In this document: piece by piece, positions 48,289 through 55,497 of the stretch
Layout: every line of letters begins with the position of its first letter
Numbering within the stretch: position 1 is the first letter of the stretch
Assembly: GCF_014648855.1 (NCBI RefSeq)
Contig: NZ_BMRX01000012.1
Span: forward strand, 62,001-126,000
Length of the DNA: 64,000 nt
Origin: Streptomyces parvulus
Lineage (GTDB): Bacteria > Actinomycetota > Actinomycetes > Streptomycetales > Streptomycetaceae
Direction of reading: 5' to 3'
Position numbers and translations under genes: made by a program
The notes under the pieces: model-generated
Database searches by the model: none
What the model saw: the letters and a program-made list of their open reading frames with translations, nothing else
What the model was told of the DNA's origin: nothing

Positions 48289-48305
48289 CCCGAGGAGCCA
48301 CCCCC

Positions 48306-48503
48306 ATGTCCACTCCCGACATCCGCGTCGAGAAGGGCCACGCCGAGCCCGAGGAGGTCGCCGCCATCACGGCCCTCCTCCTCGCCCGCGCCGCCGCCCG
48401 CCCCGCCGAGATCCCGCCGACCCACGGCGGCGGCCGCGTCCGCGCCGGCTGGCGCCGCCTGGAACGCGAGCCGGGCTTCCGAGCCCCGCACAGCTGGCGC
48501 TGA
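48306..48503 (+). CDS. accE: Acyl-CoA carboxylase epsilon subunit
   Basis: AccE is the small epsilon subunit that binds and stimulates the AccA-AccB acyl-CoA carboxylase complex of Streptomyces. The 65-residue protein shows the family features: a short N-terminal strand (IRVEKGHAEPEEVAAITALLLARAAA) in which the GxxxxEExAAxxA pattern is conserved, then a basic C-terminus ending PHSW. The ATG has GAGGAG about 8 bases upstream and lies 17 bases after accB, so the two genes form one transcript. A 15-bp hairpin terminator closes the operon. Confidence 0.92.
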   Translation: MSTPDIRVEKGHAEPEEVAAITALLLARAAARPAEIPPTHGGGRVRAGWRRLEREPGFRAPHSWR

Positions 48504-48515
48504 CGCCAAGACACA

Positions 48516-48552
48516 CGTAGAGGCCCCCTCCGCCCAGGAGGGGGCCTCTACG
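48516..48552 (+). terminator. Terminator after accB-accE
   Basis: CGTAGAGGCCCCCTC (48516-48530) pairs perfectly with GAGGGGGCCTCTACG (48538-48552). Confidence 0.88.
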
Positions 48553-48575
48553 CATGACGCGGGCCGGGGAGCCCA

Positions 48576-48627
48576 CCTAGGGGCGCGGGGAACTGCGCGA
48601 CCAGCCGACGACTACCCGCACCCGGCA
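48576..48627. repeat. Dispersed Streptomyces intergenic repeat (REP-like)
   Basis: The segment contains TAGGGGCGCGGGGAACTGCG followed by CGACCAGCC and a CCCGCACCCGGC block. From memory this is a very common short intergenic repeat in Streptomyces genomes. It lies between the accE terminator and the end of the cvn operon. Confidence 0.55.
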
Positions 48628-48674
48628 ACGAAACAGCCCCCGGCAGCACGCATGCCCGCAGGCTGAGCGGAGTG

Positions 48675-49256
48675 CTACCGCAGGCGAGCCATCAGCGCGT
48701 GCTCCACGAGAGTGATCAGCGCCGACTTCGCGTCGGCCCGATGCCGCGCGTCCGTCGTGATGATCGGCGTGTCCGGGCCGATCTGCAGCGCCTCCCGGAC
48801 CTCGTCCGGGTTGTACGGCTGCTGCCCGTCGAAGCCGTTCAGCGCGATGACGAACGGCAGCCCCGAGTTCTCGAAGTAGTCGACGGCGGGGAAGCAGTCG
48901 GCGAGCCGCCTCGTGTCGACCAGCACGATCGCACCGATGGCGCCGCGCACCAGGTCGTCCCACATGAACCAGAAGCGGTCCTGGCCCGGCGTACCGAAGA
49001 GGTACAGGATCAGGTCCTGGTCGAGCGTGATACGGCCGAAGTCCATGGCGACCGTGGTGGTCGTCTTGTCCCCCGTGTGGGTGAGGTCGTCGATACCCGC
49101 GGACGCGGATGTCATGACGGCCTCGGTGCGCAGCGGGTTGATCTCCGAGACAGCGCCGACGAACGTGGTCTTGCCCACGCCGAAGCCGCCCGCCACCACG
49201 ATCTTCGCGGAAGTGGTGGAGCGGGAAGGACCGCCGCTAGAGCTTGCGAAGTCCAC
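48675..49256 (-). CDS. cvnD2: Conservon GTPase (CvnD type), operon 2
   Basis: This 193-residue Ras-like GTPase of the actinobacterial conservon (CvnD) class acts as the G-protein partner of a membrane complex with CvnA, B and C. G1 is GGFGVGKTTF (about residues 23-32), the G2 Thr region is GDKTTTTVAMDFGRI, G3 is the variant FGTPGQDRF, and G4 is NGFDGQQ instead of NKxD. The GTG start overlaps the end of cvnC by 20 bases, so the genes are coupled. Symbols follow the S. coelicolor numbering as I remember it (this set = cvn2). Confidence 0.92.
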   Translation of the reverse strand: MDFASSSGGPSRSTTSAKIVVAGGFGVGKTTFVGAVSEINPLRTEAVMTSASAGIDDLTHTGDKTTTTVAMDFGRITLDQDLILYLFGTPGQDRFWFMWDDLVRGAIGAIVLVDTRRLADCFPAVDYFENSGLPFVIALNGFDGQQPYNPDEVREALQIGPDTPIITTDARHRADAKSALITLVEHALMARLR

Positions 49257-49809
49257 TGAGCACCCTTTCGAGCAGTGTCACGTCTGGCTGGCCGCCGGCG
49301 TTCTCGTCGCCGCCGGGCTGATGGATGGCGACCAGTCCCGCCTCCGCCAAGTCGGCGACGAGGATCCTGGCCACGCCGAGAGGGATCGTCAGGAGGGCCG
49401 AGATCTCGGCCACCGACTTGATCTCCCGGCAGAGGTTGCAGATCCGCTGATGCTCGGGCAACTGGCCCTGCATCTGGTGCGGCTGCGCGGTGGTGTGCAC
49501 CAGCGCCTCGATGGCGAGCTGGTAGCGCGGCCTGGTGCGGCCGCCCGTCATGGCGTACGGGCGCACCAGGGGGTTGTTCGACGCCCCCGCGGGCGCCGGC
49601 TCAGGGGTGCGGCGCTGCGGCTGCACGGGCTGGATGCGCGGAGCGTGCGGCTGGTCGTACGGCGAAGGGCCGGGGCCCTGCGGCGCGTACGGCTGCCGGT
49701 GGCTCGGCACGGAGGGGTAGCCGTATCCGTTCGCCGAGCCGTCGTTCTGGCCCTGGCCAGGGCCGTACGACCAGTTGCCCGATGACGGACCGCCTGGGGG
49801 TGTTGCCAC
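49237..49809 (-). CDS. cvnC2: Conservon DUF742 protein (CvnC type), operon 2
   Basis: This 190-residue conservon CvnC protein has a long Pro/Gln/Tyr-rich disordered N-terminus (residues 1-78) followed by the DUF742 domain (about 80-190), which resembles a winged helix: LVRPYAMTGGRTRPRYQLAIEALV, LPEHQRICNLCREIKSVAEISALL and the end VLSGLRKL. The Cys pair in CNLCRE is kept. In the best-studied conservon (cvn9) CvnC belongs to the membrane-associated complex. The GTG start has GGAGGAGG about 6 bases upstream. The paralogue at 54565 lacks most of the disordered extension. Confidence 0.9.
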   Translation of the reverse strand: MATPPGGPSSGNWSYGPGQGQNDGSANGYGYPSVPSHRQPYAPQGPGPSPYDQPHAPRIQPVQPQRRTPEPAPAGASNNPLVRPYAMTGGRTRPRYQLAIEALVHTTAQPHQMQGQLPEHQRICNLCREIKSVAEISALLTIPLGVARILVADLAEAGLVAIHQPGGDENAGGQPDVTLLERVLSGLRKL

Positions 49810-49853
49810 TTTTTCCTCCTCCGACTGTGCCTGGCATCCATCGCTGTGGAGCC

Positions 49854-49883
49854 GCGTCCCGAAACTTTACGGCCACGGGACGC
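49854..49883. promoter_or_regulatory. Hairpin between cvnB2 and cvnC2
   Basis: GCGTCCCG (49854-49861) pairs with CGGGACGC (49876-49883) in the 94-base gap between cvnB2 and cvnC2. It may tune expression of the distal genes. Confidence 0.45.
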
Positions 49884-49903
49884 CAAAACGCACCGTCTGT
49901 CCT

Positions 49904-50326
49904 TTAGTTGAGAAGGCTCCCTTGGAGCTCCGCCCGCAGATCGGGCGTCAGAACCGTGCCCGCACGGTCCACCAGAAGGGCCATCTCGTACCCAATGAGG
50001 CCGATGTCCGCCTCGGGGTGTGCGAGAACGGCGAGGGACGAGCCGTCGGAGATGGACATGATGAACAGGAATCCCCGCTCCATCTCCACAACCGTCTGGT
50101 TCACGCTGCCGCCCTCGAAGATGCGCGAGGCACCGGCGGTCAGCGAGGTCAGACCGGAGGCGACGGCCGCGAGCTGGTCGGCACGGTCGCGCGGGAACCC
50201 CTCGGACATCGCCAGAAGGAGTCCGTCGGCGGAGACCACCACCGTGTGGGACACCCCCGGGGTGTTGTCCACGAAGTTGGTGATCAACCAGTTGAGGTTC
50301 TGCGCCGCCTGGCTCATCGGGCTCAC
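49904..50326 (-). CDS. cvnB2: Conservon roadblock/LC7 protein (CvnB type), operon 2
   Basis: This 140-residue roadblock/LC7-domain protein is the expected GTPase-interacting (MglB-like) partner of CvnD. Family features are LNWLITNFVDNTPGVSHTVVVSADGLLLAMSEG, LAAVASGLTSLTAGASRIF and the basic strand VEMERGFLFIMSISDGSSLAVLA. The GTG at 50326 has AGGAG 7 bases upstream, within the last codons of cvnA2, and begins one base after the cvnA2 stop, so translation is coupled. ATG 50317 is in frame. It is almost identical to the product at 55075, apart from a few substitutions. Confidence 0.92.
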   Translation of the reverse strand: MSPMSQAAQNLNWLITNFVDNTPGVSHTVVVSADGLLLAMSEGFPRDRADQLAAVASGLTSLTAGASRIFEGGSVNQTVVEMERGFLFIMSISDGSSLAVLAHPEADIGLIGYEMALLVDRAGTVLTPDLRAELQGSLLN

Positions 50327-50327
50327 A

Positions 50328-53300
50328 CTAACGCTCCTGGTTGTAGGTGCTGTCAGGACCACGGTGTTCATTCCTTGCGTCCTGGCCGTTCGTTTCACTG
50401 CCTGCGTTGCGGCCTCGCTCGACACCGCGCCGCAGGTTGCTCAGCCTGCCCCGGACGTCCTCCGGAGCGCGGGAGACCTGGGGGCCTCCCTGTGGAGTGG
50501 TTTCGGCGGCGCCCTCGACCAGGTTGGCCTTGGGTACCCGCCGCGGCAGGCCCGATGACGTGACCCCGCCCGCCTTGGGCTTGCGCAGCGACGAAGCCTG
50601 CTGCCAGCGGTCGTCGTTGGCCGACCGCCAGCTGTCCTGCCCGTTCGCCGCCGGGGCGGCGGCCGGCGTCTCCTGGCCCACGTGCCCCGCGTCGGCCGGG
50701 CCGCTCGCGGTGGATCCGCGGCGGGGGAGACCTGCGTCGGTCAGCTCGTGGGCGGCGGAGGGGGCCGGGCCCGGACGGTCGAAGCCTACGCGGTCCGGCT
50801 GGTTCACGTCAGCGGCCTGCACGGATTGCGCCTCGGGCGCGCTCGTGGAGTACTGCTCGGCGTAACCGCCCCGGTAGTCGTCCTGCTGGGGCCAGTCGTC
50901 CTGCTGGCGCCGCTGTTCGAAGGGCGCGTACGCGTCCGGGGCGCCGGGACCGGCCTGCTGCTGCCCGCCGTTGCCCTGCTCCGGGTAGGACGGGTCGCCG
51001 TAGCCGCCGGCCGCCGGGTAGCCCTCGCCCTGCGGCAGGTTGCCGTTCGGCGCGTAGTACCGCTCGTCGTACGACGCCTGCTGCGGTTCCTGGTACGCCT
51101 GCTGCTGCTCGGCGTACGCCTGCTGCTGGTCGTAGCCGCCCTGGCCGCCGGCGTACTCGTCGCGGCCGGTGTCGAAGCCCTGCTGCCGGGGCTGACCGCC
51201 GGTGAACTGGTCCTGGAAGCCGGGGCCGCCGTTCTGGGTGCCCTCCGGCTCGGCCGGACCGGGCAGCTCGGGGTGCGACTGCGCCTCCAGGGCCGCCCTG
51301 CGCTCCTCGCGCATCAGCGAGCGGCCGACCGGGTCCAGCTCCCGTATGTCGTCGGGGACCTCGGAGTACCGGCTGTCGTCGAAGCCCAGCTCGGCCGCGG
51401 TGCGCATGGGCTGGCCCACCTGGGAGAAGCTCTCGCCCCGGAACTCCTGCTCCGGGATGATCTGCGAGACGGTGAACTCGGTGCGCTGCTGCTGGTCGCC
51501 GCCGCCACCGTGGGTGATGGCGTCCGGGAGCATGACCAGTGAGGTGGTGCCCGCCTGCTCACCGGAGGGGCGCAGCTGGACCCGGATGCCGTGCCGGTCG
51601 GAGAGCCGGCCGACCACGAACAGGCCCATGCGCTGCGAGATCGCGGCGTCCACGGTCGGCGGGTTGGCCAGCTTGTGGTTGATGTCCGCGAAGTCCTCGG
51701 CGGTCAGGCCGATGCCCTTGTCGTGGATCTCGACCATCACGCGGCCGTCCGGCAGCCGGGTCGCGGTGACCCGGACCTTGGTCTGCGGGGAGGAGAACGT
51801 GGTCGCGTTCTCCAGCAGCTCGGCCAGCAGGTGCACGAGGTCGGTCACGGCCCGGCCGTGGATCTCGGCCTCGGGGACACCGGACAGCTCGATGCGCTCG
51901 TACTGCTCCACCTCGGAGGAGGCCGCGCGCAACACGTCGACCAGCGGGACCGGCTGGTCCCAGCGGCGGCCGGGCTCCTCGCCGGCGAGGACCAGGAGGT
52001 TCTCGCCGTTGCGGCGCATGCGGGTGGCGAGGTGGTCCAGCCGGAAGAGGTTCTCCAGCTGGTCGGGGTCGGCCTCGTTGTTCTCCAGGTCGGTGATCAG
52101 GCTCAGCTGGCCCTCGATCAGCGACTGGTTGCGGCGCGACAGGTTGGTGAAGATCGCGTTGATGTTGCCCCGCAGCAGGGCCTGCTCGGAGGCGAGCCGC
52201 ACGGCCTCGCGGTGGACCTGGTCGAAGGCGCGGGCGACCTCGCCGATCTCGTCGGTCGAGGAGATCGGGATCGGCTGCACCCGGGTGTCGACCCGGCCGG
52301 GGTCGGTGCGGGAGAGCTGGTCGACCAGCATCGGCAGGCGCTGCTCGGCGATGCCGAAGGCGGCGTTGCGCAGCTGGCGCATGGAGCGGCTCATCTGGCG
52401 GGCCACCATGCCGGCCAGGATGAACGCGGCGAGCAGCGCGATCACGACGGCGGCGCCGGTGATGTAGGCGTCCCGCTCGGCGTCGTCGGCGATGCCGGAG
52501 GCCTCGGAGACCGCCTTGTCGGCGAGGTCCGACTCGATCTTCTGGTACGCGTCGAACTTGAGGGTGTTGACCGCCCACCAGTTCTCCGGCGTGATGCCCT
52601 GCTGCGCCAGCTCGGCGCGGGCGCCGGTGTCCGTGGAGTCGAGTCCGGCCAGCTCCGAGATCATCGTCGTCGGGTTGGACGGCGGCGGCACGTAGTCCGG
52701 GTCCTTGGCCCTGGCCTCCTTGGCCATGGCCGCGCCGTCCTCCTTGAGCTTCGCCTCGGCGTCCTCGAGCTTCTGCGCGTCCGCCTCGGTACCGCCGCCG
52801 ATGTACTCCTCGATCGCGATGCGTTCGAGGTAGGCGTACGAGGACAGGGCGACGCGCTGGCTGGCGAGGTGGCTCGGGTCGGGACCGGGCTTGACCAGCA
52901 TGTGCATGCCGATGGAGCGCTCCAGGGAGAGCGCCGCCTTCGTCAGGGAGATCGCGTAGACGGTACGGCCGTAGGAGGTGATGTTGCCGGTGCCCAGACC
53001 GAGTTCGTTGGCGAACTCCATCAGCGGGTGGGCCACACCGGTGTAGCCCTCCTCGGTCTCCACGCCCTTGAGCTTCGCGGTGTACGCGGCGGCCCGCAGC
53101 GTCTGGAGCTTGGGCTCCTGCTCGCGGAAGACCTTCAGGCGACGCTCCAGACCCGGCTTGGCGGGCATGCCCTGAGCGGCCGCGTCGAAGGTGTCGGCCG
53201 CCTGGTCGGTGGCCTGTCGGGCCTGCGCGACCGTCGAGTCCTTCTCGCCCTTGCCCTGGAGCAGCGGAGCGGCGGTGACGTCGCGCTCGTTGTAGAGGGC

Positions 53301-53606
53301 GTTGGCGTAGCCCAGCGAGGCCTGGACCAGGCGCGCGGTGCTCTCGGCGTCCTCGGCGTCGCCCCAGGTGTCGATGGAGCTCTTCACCTGGAAGCCGCCC
53401 ATGACCAGGCCGACCAGCACGGGTATGAGCAGGATCGCGTTCAGCCGGGTGGTCACCCGCCAGTTGCGCGGGGAGAAGCGTCCGCCCGCGGGCGCGGGCT
53501 CTTCCTGGGGTTCCGCAGCAGACGCGGGGGCGGGCGCCGCTGTGCGCGGCGGCGGGGTGAAGTTGCCCCGGGCCGATGGCTCGGGACTGTTCTTGCTTCG
53601 CCTCAC
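50328..53606 (-). CDS. cvnA2: Conservon sensor-kinase-like membrane protein (CvnA type), operon 2
   Basis: This 1092-residue membrane sensor has a Pro-rich cytoplasmic start, TM1 at about residues 55-75, an extracytoplasmic nitrate/nitrite-sensor-like (NIT) helical domain (about 80-380), TM2 at about 387-410, HAMP (about 410-480), a DHp-like segment (LFRLDHLATRMRRNGENLLVL) and a histidine-kinase ATPase with N-box ELLENATTFS, G1 EIHDKGIGL and G2 MGLFVVGRL. The C-terminal 330 residues are Gln/Pro/Tyr/Gly-rich and disordered. It heads the four-gene cvnA-B-C-D operon. The GTG start lies about 11 bases after AGAGGTTG, which is also seen before cvnA1. The ligand is unknown. Confidence 0.92.
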   Translation of the reverse strand: MRRSKNSPEPSARGNFTPPPRTAAPAPASAAEPQEEPAPAGGRFSPRNWRVTTRLNAILLIPVLVGLVMGGFQVKSSIDTWGDAEDAESTARLVQASLGYANALYNERDVTAAPLLQGKGEKDSTVAQARQATDQAADTFDAAAQGMPAKPGLERRLKVFREQEPKLQTLRAAAYTAKLKGVETEEGYTGVAHPLMEFANELGLGTGNITSYGRTVYAISLTKAALSLERSIGMHMLVKPGPDPSHLASQRVALSSYAYLERIAIEEYIGGGTEADAQKLEDAEAKLKEDGAAMAKEARAKDPDYVPPPSNPTTMISELAGLDSTDTGARAELAQQGITPENWWAVNTLKFDAYQKIESDLADKAVSEASGIADDAERDAYITGAAVVIALLAAFILAGMVARQMSRSMRQLRNAAFGIAEQRLPMLVDQLSRTDPGRVDTRVQPIPISSTDEIGEVARAFDQVHREAVRLASEQALLRGNINAIFTNLSRRNQSLIEGQLSLITDLENNEADPDQLENLFRLDHLATRMRRNGENLLVLAGEEPGRRWDQPVPLVDVLRAASSEVEQYERIELSGVPEAEIHGRAVTDLVHLLAELLENATTFSSPQTKVRVTATRLPDGRVMVEIHDKGIGLTAEDFADINHKLANPPTVDAAISQRMGLFVVGRLSDRHGIRVQLRPSGEQAGTTSLVMLPDAITHGGGGDQQQRTEFTVSQIIPEQEFRGESFSQVGQPMRTAAELGFDDSRYSEVPDDIRELDPVGRSLMREERRAALEAQSHPELPGPAEPEGTQNGGPGFQDQFTGGQPRQQGFDTGRDEYAGGQGGYDQQQAYAEQQQAYQEPQQASYDERYYAPNGNLPQGEGYPAAGGYGDPSYPEQGNGGQQQAGPGAPDAYAPFEQRRQQDDWPQQDDYRGGYAEQYSTSAPEAQSVQAADVNQPDRVGFDRPGPAPSAAHELTDAGLPRRGSTASGPADAGHVGQETPAAAPAANGQDSWRSANDDRWQQASSLRKPKAGGVTSSGLPRRVPKANLVEGAAETTPQGGPQVSRAPEDVRGRLSNLRRGVERGRNAGSETNGQDARNEHRGPDSTYNQER

Positions 53607-53813
53607 TCGACCAACAACCTCTCGGCGGTCGGCACCTGTGTCGTGCCGCTGTGTCTCAGAACCCAGTCCGTCATCGAGTACGGGCTACTGCCGAGTACGT
53701 CTTCGACCATTGGGTAGTTCTGGCATTCCAGCACGGCGACCAGCGCTCTTCCAAACAGTGGAACGCGGGGGTTACACGTGATGTAAGCCCCGCGTAAAAC
53801 GGTCATAAAGAGC

Positions 53814-53838
53814 GAGGCCCGTCAAAAGACGGGGCCTT
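53814..53838. terminator. Hairpin upstream of cvnA2
   Basis: A GGCCC-GTC arm and a GAC-GGGGCC arm flank an AAAA loop, with one bulged G. It may be a second terminator between the conservons. Confidence 0.4.
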
Positions 53839-53914
53839 CGTGCGCGCAGCGAGAGCGGATGACCGCGTCGCGTGTCGGCACCAGTCGATTCCTCTGCCGA
53901 AACGTTATGAACAG

Positions 53915-53950
53915 CGGAGCCGACCGTGTCAAAGGACACAGCCGGCTCCG
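53915..53950 (-). terminator. Terminator after the cvn1 operon
   Basis: The outer stem CGGAGCCG (53915-53922) pairs with CGGCTCCG (53943-53950), and the inner stem GTGTC (53926-53930) pairs with GACAC (53935-53939). It lies 58 bases past the cvnD1 stop on the minus strand. Confidence 0.7.
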
Positions 53951-54008
53951 TTCTGTCTACGACAAGTGCCGTAGAAGCCTGCCGACTTGGCGATGATCGT
54001 CCGCGGGC

Positions 54009-54584
54009 CTACCGCAGCCGGGCCATCAGCGCGTGCTCCACCAGTGTGATCAGGGCGGACTTGGCGTCGGCGCGGTGCCGGGCGTCCGTCGTGATGATCG
54101 GGGTGTCCGGACCGATCTGCAGCGCCTCGCGCACCTCGTCCGGGGAGTACGGCTGCTGGCCGTCGAAGCCGTTGAGCGCCACGACGAACGGCAGCCCGCT
54201 GTTCTCGAAGTAGTCCACCGCCGGGAAGCAGTCGGCCAGCCGGCGGGTGTCGCACAGCACCACCGCGCCGATGGCACCGCGCACCAGGTCGTCCCACATG
54301 AACCAGAAACGGTCCTGGCCGGGCGTGCCGAACAGGTACAGGATCAGGTCCTGGTCGAGCGTGATGCGGCCGAAGTCCATGGCGACCGTGGTGGTCGTCT
54401 TGTCCCCGGCGTGCGTGAGGTCGTCGATCCCGGCGCTGGCGGAGGTCATCACGGCCTCGGTGCGCAGCGGATTGATCTCGGAGACGGCGCCCACGAACGT
54501 GGTCTTGCCGACGCCGAAGCCGCCGGCCACCACGATCTTCGCGGAGGTGGTCGCCCGGCCTCCGTCAGAGCTTTCGAAGTCCAC
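54009..54584 (-). CDS. cvnD1: Conservon GTPase (CvnD type), operon 1
   Basis: This 191-residue GTPase is nearly identical to CvnD2 outside the first 15 residues. It has the same motifs: GGFGVGKTTF (G1), FGTPGQDRF (G3) and NGFDGQQ (G4), and the same C-terminus VEHALMARLR. The GTG start overlaps cvnC1 by 20 bases. The near-identity suggests that the two GTPases could cross-talk between the operons. Symbols follow the S. coelicolor numbering as I remember it. Confidence 0.92.
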   Translation of the reverse strand: MDFESSDGGRATTSAKIVVAGGFGVGKTTFVGAVSEINPLRTEAVMTSASAGIDDLTHAGDKTTTTVAMDFGRITLDQDLILYLFGTPGQDRFWFMWDDLVRGAIGAVVLCDTRRLADCFPAVDYFENSGLPFVVALNGFDGQQPYSPDEVREALQIGPDTPIITTDARHRADAKSALITLVEHALMARLR

Positions 54585-54963
54585 TGAGCACCCTTTCGAG
54601 CAGTGTCACGTCAGGTGCACCGCCGTTGTTCTCGTCCCCGCCGGGCTGGTGGATGGCGACGAGCCCGGCCTCCGCGAGGTCCGCGACGAGGATCCGGGCC
54701 ACGCCGAGCGGCATCGCCAGCAGGGCCGACACCTCGGCCACCGATTTCACCTCGCGGCACAGGTGGCAGATCCGCTGGTGCTCCGGGAGCAGTCCCATGA
54801 GCGCTGCCGGGTCGGCCGTCGTGCTGATCAGCGCCTCGATGGCGAGCTGGTAGCGCGGCCGGGTCCGGCCACCGGTCATCGCGTAAGGACGTACCAGCGG
54901 CTGGTCGCCCTCGTCCTCGTACGGCTCCGCGTACGGATCATGAGAGGCGGTGGGCGGGGTCAT
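54565..54963 (-). CDS. cvnC1: Conservon DUF742 protein (CvnC type), operon 1
   Basis: This 132-residue CvnC protein has a short acidic N-terminus (MTPPTASHDPYAEPYEDEGD) and then the full DUF742 domain (LVRPYAMTGGRTRPRYQLAIEALI, HQRICHLCREVKSVAEVSALL). ATG 54963 has GGAGG four to five bases upstream, and 54963 is a better start than the in-frame one at 55056. It is separated from cvnB1 by 111 bases and overlaps cvnD1 by 20 bases. Confidence 0.9.
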   Translation of the reverse strand: MTPPTASHDPYAEPYEDEGDQPLVRPYAMTGGRTRPRYQLAIEALISTTADPAALMGLLPEHQRICHLCREVKSVAEVSALLAMPLGVARILVADLAEAGLVAIHQPGGDENNGGAPDVTLLERVLSGLRKL

Positions 54964-55074
54964 GAATCCTCCGGGCGGGACAGCAAGTCGGTCAGTCAAG
55001 CCGTCTGACGAGGCCGGTGGGGGGATTGTGGCGGCCGGACGGTGATTTGGTAACACGGGTGGTGCCGGGGCGGA

Positions 55075-55497
55075 TCAGTGGAGCAGACTTCCTTGTAGCT
55101 CAGCGCGCAGATCGGGTGTGAGGACCGCACCCGCGCGGTCGACCAGGAGCGCCATCTCGTAGCCGACGAGGCCGATGTCGCACTCCGGGTGGGCGAGGAC
55201 GGCCAGCGAAGAGCCGTCCGAGACGGACATGAGGAAGAGGAACCCACGTTCCATCTCCACGACCGTCTGCGCCACGTCGCCGCCCTCGAAGATCCGGGAC
55301 GCCCCGGCGGTCAGCGAGGTCAGACCCGAGGCGACGGCCGCGAGCTGGTCGGCGCGGTCGCGGGGGAATCCCTCGGACATCGCCAGAAGGAGTCCGTCGG
55401 CGGACACGACGACGGTGTGGGACACCCCCGGGGTGTTGTCCACGAAATTCGTGATCAACCAGTTGAGGTTCTGTGCCGCCTGGCTCATCGGGCTCAA
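55075..55497 (-). CDS. cvnB1: Conservon roadblock/LC7 protein (CvnB type), operon 1
   Basis: This 140-residue roadblock protein is almost identical to CvnB2. By analogy its start is the codon directly after the cvnA1 stop, which here is TTG instead of GTG, with AGGAG 6 bases upstream inside cvnA1; ATG 55488 is the alternative. The coupling to cvnA1 is the same as in operon 2. The conserved features LNWLITNFVDNTPGVSH and VEMERGFLFLMSVSDGSSLAVLAHPECD are present. Confidence 0.92.
   Translation of the reverse strand: MSPMSQAAQNLNWLITNFVDNTPGVSHTVVVSADGLLLAMSEGFPRDRADQLAAVASGLTSLTAGASRIFEGGDVAQTVVEMERGFLFLMSVSDGSSLAVLAHPECDIGLVGYEMALLVDRAGAVLTPDLRAELQGSLLH

Larger units (their letters stand above)
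53607..54008. other. Intergenic region between the two conservons
   Basis: A 402-base region of lower GC. It holds the terminator of the cvn1 operon (53915-53950), a second hairpin (53814-53838), and presumably the promoter for cvnA2. No protein gene is convincing. Confidence 0.6.

Noticed and set aside
53603..53806. 67-codon minus-strand frame whose stop overlaps the cvnA2 start and which contains a TTA codon
   Set aside because: Its third-position GC is only about 70 percent against over 90 percent for real genes here, no ribosome-binding site is visible, and it fills the promoter region of cvnA2. It would be worth reviving only if conserved.
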